The notes under the pieces were generated by a model. That model was not told the origin of the DNA, did no database searches, and saw only the letters and a list, made by a program, of their open reading frames with translations. Below are positions 55,683 through 64,000 of a stretch of DNA of 64,000 bases, piece by piece. Each line of letters begins with the position of its first letter. Position 1 is the first letter of the stretch. The DNA is from Gongronella butleri (taxonomy: Eukaryota > Mucoromycota > Mucoromycetes > Mucorales > Cunninghamellaceae). Location of the stretch: the NCBI GenBank assembly GCA_025201375.1, contig JAIWZP010000006.1:496001-560000 (forward strand), in the 5' to 3' direction. Position numbers and translations under genes: made by a program.

Positions 55683-57437
55683 TTACTCGACGATCTTGGT
55701 GACGATGCCAGTGCCGACGGTCTTACCGCCCTCACGGACGGTGAAGCGCTGACCCTCCTCCAAAGCAATATCGTGGACAAGCTCACAGGCCATCTCGACA
55801 TTGTCGCCGGGCATGACGAGCTTGTTGTCGGCATCCTCGGTGCCTTCGGGGTGGGACAGGCTGACGGTGACGTCGGTGGTGCGGATGAACATCTGGGGAC
55901 GGTAGTTGTTCACAAAAGGCGTGTGGCGACCACCCTCATCCTTTGTCAAAATGTACAATTGGGCCATGAACTTTTTGTGAGACTTGATGGAGCCGGGGGC
56001 GCACAGAACCTGGCCACGGCGGATCTGGTCACGCTTGATGCCGCGCAGCAAAGCGCCCATGTTGTCACCAGCCTCACCACGGTCCAATTCCTTGCGGAAC
56101 ATCTCAATGCCCGTCAACGTCGTCTTCAAGTGGCTGCCGAGACCGACAATCTCCACTTCCTGACCCTTGGTGGCGACACCTGTTGTTTTTAAAAAGAAAT
56201 GAGCAAAAATTAAAAAAGGGGCCATTTTTCCCGTTTTTTCCCCTTTTTTTCATTTTTTTTCTCTCTTACCACGCTCGACACGGCCGGTAGCGACGGAGCC
56301 ACGGCCAGAGATGGAGAAGACGTCCTCAATGGGCATCAAAAAGGGCTTGTCCAAGTCGCGGACAGGGGTGGGGACGTGGTTGTCGACGGCATCCATGAGC
56401 TCCATGATGGCCTTTTCGCCGATTTCGGGGTCACGGCCCTCGAGGGCGGCGAGGGCAGAACCCTTGACAATGGGCGTGGCTTCGCCGTCAAAGCCATATT
56501 CGGTGAGCAGATCGCGCATCTCCATCTCGACCAATTCGAGCATCTCTTCGTCATCCACGGCATCGACCTTGTTGATAAAGACAACGAGGTTCTGGACACC
56601 GACCTGGCGGGCAAGCAACAAGTGCTCACGGGTCTGGGGCATCTGACCGTCGGTGGCCGACACGACAATGATGGCACCGTCCATCTGCGCGGCACCAGTG
56701 ATCATGTTTTTGATGTAATCGGCGTGGCCCGGGCAGTCGACGTGAGCATAATGGCGGTTCTCCGTCTCGTACTCGACGTGCGCCGTGGAGATCGTGATAC
56801 CACGCGCCTTCTCTTCGGGCGCCTTGTCAATCTGGTTGTAGTCCATGAACTCAGCACCACCCTTGGACGCAAGCGTCTTGGTGATCGCAGCCGTCAACGT
56901 CGTCTTGCCGTGATCGACGTGACCAATGGTACCAATGTTGACGTGGGGCTTGGCACGGCTGAATTTGCCACCGGCCTCGGACGCCATCGAGCGGCGAGCT
57001 AATAAAAAAAGGAAAAAAAGGCAAAATAAGTACAAAAAAACAGAAATAAAATAAATAAAAAAACCGAGCAAGGGGAAACTTACCAAAGGTGATGATGCGC
57101 GAAGGAGCAGCAACATAGGGCTTCACCAAGTTGGCCGTCTAATAAAAAGAGCAATTGAATGCCATCGAGCCAATGCCGTGCCTTTTACAATATTTTTTTT
57201 TCCTTTTTCCTTTTTCTTACCAATTGATTGCCGTGAGCCAAAGCTTGGCGGGCAGACAGCATAGCTACAAACAAAAAAAAGGGCCAATTGAGTGATTTTA
57301 GCCCGGAATTTGGTGGCTGGGTTTGCTGTCAAGGGCAACTTACCGGAGCGAGAGCTGACGGTGGACACGCAGCGACGCGACGCAATGCGAGTGGCGGGAA
57401 GAATGGCTTTGTTGGTGGCAGTCTTCAAGGCAAACAT
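55683..57437 (-). CDS. TUF1: Mitochondrial elongation factor Tu
   Basis: Five exons (57437-57344, 57264-57221, 57138-57084, 56998-56270, 56179-55683) give 472 residues. An Arg/Ser/Ala-rich presequence ([22 protein letters not shown]) is spread over three small exons. G-domain motifs follow: P-loop GHVDHGKTT, switch region [20 protein letters not shown] and SAL. Domain 2 starts near [17 protein letters not shown], and domain 3 ends [18 protein letters not shown]. It delivers aminoacyl-tRNA to the mitochondrial ribosome. The bacterial-type sequence and presequence exclude cytosolic eEF1A. Splitting the presequence over three exons suggests the targeting peptide was added by exon acquisition. 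Confidence 0.96.
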
Positions 57438-58382
57438 GGTGAGCAAGGGGGAAACAATCAGGAAAGAGGAAGAAAAAAAGAAAAAAAAGTGTCAGAGGGG
57501 AAGACGAAAAAAAAAATTTGAACAAGGGCATTGGTCCTGCCTGCCAAATTGAGAAGTTGGCAGTCACGGCCCAATTGCCCTTTTTCGCCTACACGGCAAT
57601 CCTCCGCGGCTGTTCATCAAGGTACAAATAAAAAAGCGGGATCATGGACATCCATTGGGAAAAAAGGAACTTGCGCTTTTTACTTATTTCTCGGCCATGG
57701 CGGGCTTGCTTTTATATTTTTTTTTTTTACCTGAAGCCTCTCGACTGACAGGCACTCAAATGCTGCTGTCAAAAAGGCACGACTGGCCCTGCGGACCTTC
57801 AATGGCCGCCCAGGTGACACAGACTTGACATTTGGATGCTGAAAAAGGCAGAGCGATCCTTTTTTTTTTTGGCCACCCATTGCTGTGCTCGGACCGCAGC
57901 AGGGCTGAGGGGTCGCCAATGCAGATGAAACGACAGGCATTTTGCAGGACAAAATAGGCGAGAATCTCCCGTTTTTGCTATGCAAACGGCCAAAAATGGC
58001 CCGACACGCGAGTAAAAGCAAGAGAGTGTGCAATGACCAAGCGTTGTAGATGTCTCTGCCTTGGCTGCGGCGTGTGGGTTGCACGGACTTGGTCTTTTTA
58101 GACCGACAAATTGCTACTGCGTGCACATTGAGGCGAAATGGTTGGAACTGGGCCCTTTTTTTCTTTGAATAGCAATTCACCCCAAGCGAAAAGGGGATTG
58201 ATCTTCGTTGAGTCTGCGATGACGCTTGGCAGACGTGATTATATCCAGCGGACAACAAAAAGAAAAAAGAGTGAGAGGAAACAGTGAGAGAGAACAACGA
58301 AATTTCAATAAATAATTGAAAGCGCGCCTTTTTTTTTTTTTTGCTCCGTCATTCTTTCCCTGTTTCATTTTTGCGTGTTTGA
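57438..58382. other. Divergent intergenic region between TUF1 and SMPD4
   Basis: It contains the promoters of both genes, which point away from each other. T runs occur at 57715 and 58330. No ORF here has a recognisable domain. Confidence 0.5.
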
Positions 58383-61346
58383 ATGGAGAGTAGTCCTGCG
58401 TTCAAAAGCAAGGACGTGGTGTCTATCTGCAGCTATCTCGAGCGCTTTTGCACCGACCATATCAACCATGCGCTGCAGCCAGCCCCTGATCACGCTTCGG
58501 CCTTGCACGCTTTTTTGCCGTCCTTACTCGCTTGCATCTTTGGCGCGCCAAAAGCAAGGTACGCTGCGTTTCTCTCTCTTTTCTCCCCTTTGTTTCTTTG
58601 TTTGTTTCTTTTTTTATTTCTCGCGCGCTCCCACTTGACGCTGTCTTTTTTTTCTTTCTTGCTTGTAGAGGATGGATGCAGACGGTGTTGACGTCTGACC
58701 AATTGGTGGCGGTGCGCAAGCTTCTTGCGCCGTCTGGGGCTTTTGTCACTGCGCTCACGTCTCTCAGCGGCTCGGAGGACTACAAATATTACCTCAGCAC
58801 CGACAAACTACCTGTAAGTGTCTGCCTCCTTTTCCCATTTGCCGTCCAAGGATGCCAATTGGCTCAATTGCTCTCTTTTTTATATTTTTCTTTTCTTTTC
58901 GTAGGAGGACATTCGACGCGCTTTGACAACGGGCGCGACAGGGTATCTTCCACGCGTGTACCGCGAATGCGTGTTTCTGGATGAGTCCAAGGTGAGCACG
59001 GTGCTTGACTATCGCGCAGCAGCGACGCGACAAGCATCCGTTTTCCCGGTGACCAACACGGGGGAGCACCGCATCCGTTTCAGTATGATCCAATTCTACC
59101 TCTATTACATGGTCTCGACCGCCACGTGGCAGCCACCCACCCCACCACCTGCACCACTAATATCCAGCCTTTCCAGCACCACCTCTCATTCGTCGTCCAC
59201 AGGGTCTTATTCGACCTCGACAACATCGACGACATCGACCAATGGCAATGCTCATGAACCCGCGTTCTTGTTGACCGGCAAAATCCAGGCACTCAAGGAC
59301 GGCGTGTATCTTGATCTGATCCAGCAATACATGAATATGTTGATGCCCTTTGTCGCCAATGATGCAGCGCCGCTCGTGCCTCGTATTGGCTATTTTTTCC
59401 AGGATTTGCTCGTGGAGATTTGGGTGCGGTCGCAATGGGTGGCGTCGGGCCAAAAGTGGACAATGGATCAAGTCATGTGCGTCGCGGCTCTGATCAAGTT
59501 TATCACATCGGCCGATCTGCGACGCGGGCCTGTCAGCAAACCCGAAAGCACGTTTGGCCACCTGTACCAGCAGCTTAAACACGATTACTACCTGATGATC
59601 TCGCGCTGTGCGCACAATTGGGCACGTGACGACAGCTACATTTGCGTTTTGTACCTTTGGTCCTTGTGGGCCTGTCCGTGGCAACTTGGCACCATCGATT
59701 TACCGTCCGTTCCGCCAAAATCCAAAGCGAACATGGTCAGCTTGCTGAATAAATCGCGAATTGAGCATGCGCCACTAGACGAGGGATATGCTCTGTTCAT
59801 GCTCGACAATGCGTGTTTTTATATCCCTCTCGTCGATGTGTTTTTGCAGCGCATGGCTTCGTTGACCTTTGCCGACCGGCCAGTCGCCGCCACCGCCGCG
59901 CCATCTGCCAGTCTCCTCCCCTCGGCCAGTGCCTCTGCCTCTGCAACAACAACACCGTCCATGCCGGTCACGCGGTCCGCCATGCAACCAATGGCAAGCA
60001 GCCTTTATTCGGCACCACGCACATCCCCATTAACCGCGCCATATCCTTCCAGTGCGTTCCCTACGCCCAATGGCACTCCACGCACACAGCCAGCCCCTGG
60101 TCCGCAGCAACTTGGGCCCTTGGCATCCAATCAACCCACACGCGCGCCACCCCCATCGCCCTGGCAGACAAGTTCACTCTATGGCGAATTGTACATGGTG
60201 CATTTGATCGCGGCTGTGTGGCGGACGCGCGGTGTCGTGCCAGTCCTCGCGCTGATCGAAGATGGGACCGATGCATACGCGTCTTCCCTGCCGTCCGAAG
60301 GAACCCAGAGCACCGATTCGGCTCTTGCCGCCTTTTTCAAACATACCCGCGCCAAAATCAACTCGTATGCGTCCAAGGGCGGGGCGTCGTCACAGCTGCA
60401 CGGCGCCATTGCCGCTCTCACCACACTCACGTCCATCACAGACACGAAATTCGTCGCCACAAAGATCAACGAGCAACATGACTGGATGCGCGCCCTGCAG
60501 GGCACATCTACCCCCTGGAAACCCAGCCGCTTGTATTCAGCAAAGCATACCGCACGCCAGGAATCGCTCATCAAGCTGATGGACACCCTCGCGCTCGCTA
60601 TTAGGAAGCGCCAACCGCAGCAATCCGCCGCGCTCAAAAAGATTGCCACCGCGTCCACTTGGGCGCCATTTGGGCCACTGGCGGCGGCTAACTCATCATC
60701 AGCCAACAAGGAGGATACAGAGGCCATTGTCTCGGTCACACAGTCCATCGCCTCCTCGCTTCAGGTACAATCCTCGTTTTTAGCGTTTTTATGTTTATAT
60801 TTTTGAATCTAATGCTGTTTCTTGCTTTTAGATACCAATCCCTGATGCTCCCTCCTCTTCGCCCTCCACCCTCAAACCGTCGTCCAGCACGTTGTCATCA
60901 ACATCATCATCATCGACCGCAGGATCGACTATATCGCATCAGACCAGCGCATCGACGACGGCATTGCCAGCTGCCAAAACATCATCCGACCTTCATGCAC
61001 GCAAACAACCTGCCATGCGCGAGATCCGACCCTTGGGTCCGCGAGCCGATACCTCTGTCCGCTCTTATGAGCTGGCTTGCCTTTTGATCATAACCTACAC
61101 TATTGATGGCTACATCAAAAAAGCGGTAAAGTCACTAAAGGAGAAGAAAAGAAAGAGAGAGGCTGACACATGCTTTTTCTTGTCTTTTGTTGATAGTGGA
61201 AAACCTTTCACGCGTACTACCCCTGGCGCAGCAAATTACCCGTGCAATGCCCCATCAGCGTGCGAATCTTAGCTGCACCCGTCAATCTCTTTTACTTTGT
61301 CCTCCTCCCTTTGTTTCTCCTCATCGTTTGGTGCCTTTACATCTAA
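58383..61346 (+). CDS. SMPD4: Sphingomyelin phosphodiesterase 4-like (neutral SMase 3) tail-anchored protein
   Basis: Exons 58383-58558, 58669-58813, 58905-60764, 60832-61125 and 61197-61346 give 874 residues, close to human SMPD4. Ordered matches to animal SMPD4 are HAFLPSLLACIFG with GWMQ, RKLLAPSGAFVTALTSL with EDYKYYLSTDKLP, MIQFYLYYMV, FFQDLLVEIWVRSQWV, LYLWSLWACPWQLG and FMLDNACFYIPLVDVFLQRM. A Ser/Thr/Pro-rich low-complexity region lies at residues about 430-540. The last exon encodes a C-terminal membrane anchor (NLFYFVLLPLFLLIVWCLYI). SMPD4 localises to ER and nuclear envelope and is implicated in nuclear pore insertion. Catalytic sphingomyelinase activity is debated for the family. 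Confidence 0.85.
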
Positions 61347-62860
61347 TCCATTGCATGCCTCCTCCCTGATATCTTGTTTCAGTCTGCACTGTATTATCAA
61401 CATTGGTTTCCTTGTGCATCATACGTCATGCATGAATAAAAATCCGTATCATATGTCACTTTACTTACCGGTATGATATGATACAATGCTGTAAGCCTAG
61501 CTCTTGCGCGGTAAGCCTACAGTAGCTCAATGCGGTAAGCCTAGCTCAACGTGAAGACTTCGCGAACAACGTTCGGAAACAAATTGAAAAACGATGTTGT
61601 TGTAAAGACTTCGTGAACGGAGGTCGTATGATAAAAATTGAACGAGCGTTGTGAAGATTTCGCAAACAATGGTCGTAAAAAAATCGAACAAATGCTGTGA
61701 AGAATTTGCAAGCATCCACCGGGAGAAACGCGTAAGATATTGTTTACAGTAGCGCTGGTAAACATGAATCTCAAAGGTTTCTCGAGACTGAGTGATCCGA
61801 TTCGCGATAAAAAAATAAACAGCGCTGGAAAATTGGGTTGGCCTTCAACTGGTCCAAGTTCGCGGCCACGTGAGCAAGGTTCTGAGGAAGCGCCAGTTTT
61901 ATAGGCGTAAAGGAGCAAAATCACCAGCATTTGGTCTCGTAGCGCGACAACGGCCAAACGCCCCGACGCGAGAGTCACTTCAAATGAATCAGCGGGCAAA
62001 CGCGGTAAGCGCTTGTGGTTTGGGGACATCGTGTCCAGATCTCGGCGAGTTAGCCTACACGGGATTGATTTGATCCTGAATTCATGCAAAATGCGTTTTC
62101 TCAGGACTGAGTGATCCGATCTCTGAAAAACCTTGACATCGTTGGCATTTTATGTTCAGCATCCTCTAGTTCAAATATAGGACCCGATGAACAAGATGCG
62201 GAGGACGCACCCAGCCAAAGTGGAGCAAGGATTTGTGCATTTTGGTGGCGCAGGCGACAATGACCCAACGTATTGACGCGTGAGTCACCTCAAATAAATC
62301 AGCAACCAAACGCTGTGAAAGCGCTTGTGGTTTGAACAGATCGCGTTGAGATCTCAGCAACTTGGTGTGTGACTCTAAAAACTCGCATTTTCGCCAATGC
62401 TGCAAAAGAGCCCATGCGACTGCGTCTATAGAGGCTAGTAATCTGTCAAAAAAATAAGTTTTTGGCAGAGCACGCGTGAGGCAAAGATGGAATCGTTTTT
62501 CCGTCAATTTAGATGAATGATAGGTTGTCCCACAGCCGTGTTACTGTAGCTGCTCATGACCCTGGCTAAATTAAAGCACGTGGTGCATCCCTACCTCGTG
62601 GATGCGTTAGCGCGGCGTCATGGCACATTCTCCCAGTGGTATGATACAGCAGTCGTCCGGAAAGAATAATCCAAGATTACTCATTGCTCGTCAACAAGCG
62701 GAAGGAACACTTTCTTTTTTTTTTTTTTTTGGCTTTCGTTGTAAGCTTGGTGTCATTCTGACGACTTAATTTTTTTTTTAGATTTTGGTTTTGAGTCGGA
62801 AGAGTATAGAATTGCTTTATTTTCTTCTATTTTTACACATTTGATTGCGAGGGATTGTCA
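61347..62860. repeat. Spacer with nested local duplications
   Basis: Three copies of a GCGGTAAGCCTA(G)CTC-type phrase lie at 61490-61550. About four degenerate copies of a roughly 50-bp unit (GTGAAGACTTCGCGAACAA...) occupy 61552-61720. A diverged duplication of about 310 bp relates 61780-62055 to 62105-62370 (shared GACTGAGTGATCCGAT, AGTCACTTCAAATGAATCAG-like and GCGCTTGTGGTTTG). No gene is supported. Confidence 0.65.
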
Positions 62861-64000
62861 TCATTGAAGTGGGTGCTGTTGAAAGTAATTCAAGGAATTG
62901 TTGGTGCGATGATAGAACCATTCGCGGACGCCGGACAAGGAGATCAAGCCGGTGGGGCCATTGACAGCCGTGTGGAAGGGAATTGTCTTGTTGTAGGAAT
63001 CAACACCATCCTGGACGGTGGCAGGATCCATGGGAACGGGGAGTGATGACACGTTGAAGTTAAGGATGCTGTCAAAGTTGGGAATGCCCTTGGAGACCTT
63101 GGGCAACGCCGCATCCCAATCAACATCTTGTTGGATGAGGTCGACAAGGCCATCAATGCGCGCATTGACGTGATCCAGCGTGATGAGCTCTGTCACAACC
63201 TTGTAAAAAATCTGCTCAAAGCGTGCCTTGAATGCGGGCACTTCCAGCATCTTGGCCGTCGGCTTGCGAATCAAGAATCCAGGGAATTCGTGGTAATCGC
63301 CGTCCCACATCTTCTCAATCTTGTAATTTGTCCTTCCGAGCGTCGTGTCAAAGTCCGCAGCCGTGTACGTAAAGCGACCTTCGTCCAAATTGTCGTACAA
63401 AAAAAAGTTGTTGGCTGTGGCCATGAAACCATCGGCCAAACCGGCAGCAACTTCAATGGTCAAGCTATCGAAAGAATACATATGCCATCGTGTCAGCTGT
63501 ACAGCCACTATTGCATAATAAGTGCATGGTTATTTTTTTTTTTTTTTACCATCGGATGAAACTTTCCATATCGATCCGTTCGTTCCAATCGTTTTCCGCG
63601 CCATCGCCCACGGGAGGGTTTGCAAAGAATTCAGTGAGCTTGATCACCTTGTCATAGGTGGCATTGCCCTTTTTTGGCTCGTCTGCGACTTCATAGGCGT
63701 GCTGGTAAAGGGACATGTTAGGCAGGGGCTGCAGATCTGAACCAAAAACACCCTCAAACAGCGTGCCTTGATCGTATTTCTTGCCACCGTTGAATTCGTT
63801 GCGCAGCCATGTGCCCTTGTAATTCTCGACCATCAAGAACAGGCCAATTGGTCGGTCATTGATGATCAATCTACAGTGAAATTGAAGATTTTTCAACTAG
63901 ACATGATCAATTTGAATTTTTATAATGTACCTGACATAATGTGCACCAGATACAGGCATGCCGAGCGAGTCCATCATGTCGTAAACAATTCGTTCACGAA
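62861..64000 (-). CDS. CotH-family (spore-coat kinase-like) protein, 5' end outside window
   Basis: Reading leftward, exons 64000-63931 (partial), 63871-63550 and 63464-62861 end with TGA at 62861. CotH-family blocks are clear: RERIVYDMMDSLGMPVSGAHYVR, DRPIGLFLMVENYKGTWLRNEF, ERIDMESFIRCLTIEVAAGLADGF, NNFFLYDN and FTYTAADFDTTLG. The family includes bacterial CotH protein kinases and secreted or GPI-anchored CotH proteins of Mucoromycotina, some of which mediate host-cell contact. The first exons, with any signal peptide, lie beyond the right edge. The visible C-terminus ends LNYFQQHPLQ without a GPI signal. Function in this species is unknown. Confidence 0.88.

Overview
This 64 kb window is nuclear DNA from a filamentous fungus. 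It is probably an early-diverging zygomycete (Mucoromycota): the genes are intron-rich, the introns are short and T-rich, and the right edge carries a CotH-family gene of the kind expanded in Mucoromycotina. The phylum is inferred from gene content and style; nothing in the window fixes the species.

Layout. 1-2591 (-): three-SH3 adaptor, C-terminus beyond the window. 2592-6739: gene-poor DNA with a dense cluster of the heptamer TACAGTA/TACTGTA and a 1,036-bp nearly perfect palindromic TA-flanked transposon (4905-5940), which splits a small promoter-bearing ORF. 6740-8554 (+): Cdc11-type septin. 9060-10030: F-box-like pseudogene abutting a degenerate tyrosine-recombinase (DIRS/Ngaro-type) retroelement (about 10035-15352). 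The gag of that element is split by an 878-bp element with TIRs and a perfect 10-bp target duplication. 15411-17474 (-): membrane-anchored glycosyltransferase. 17674-23797 (+): NUP188. 24457-24813 (+): small acidic protein. 24973-26938 (-): ALADIN. 27097-29064 (+): unknown protein. 29413-32552 (+): HOOK. 33452-35866 (+): VTC4. 36134-37315 (-): nitrilase. 39071-41382: repeat-rich block with an 80-bp tandem array, a T56 tract, a duplicated HOOK 3' end and a solo arm of the palindromic transposon. 41499-44175 (-): OPT transporter. 45438-47453 (-): NDUFAF7. 47641-50704 (-): PPP4R1. 52742-55000: gene remnant, foldback repeat and a second retroelement fragment. 55683-57437 (-): mitochondrial EF-Tu. 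58383-61346 (+): SMPD4. 61550-62370: local duplications. 62861-64000 (-): CotH-family gene, 5' end outside.

The genes are mostly unlinked housekeeping functions: nuclear pore (NUP188 and ALADIN, with one small gene between them), cytoskeleton and trafficking (septin, HOOK, SH3 adaptor), vacuolar polyphosphate, and mitochondria (EF-Tu, NDUFAF7). Exon models for nine multi-exon genes keep phase across every junction and sum to whole codons.

The most interesting signal is transposon history. Two aligned sequence pairs differ by exactly five bases, TA in one and TACAGTA in the other. This is what Tc1/mariner elements with CAG...CTG ends leave when they excise, and the palindromic element here has such ends. 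The cluster of the same heptamer at 2.9-4.9 kb may therefore be a graveyard of excision scars.
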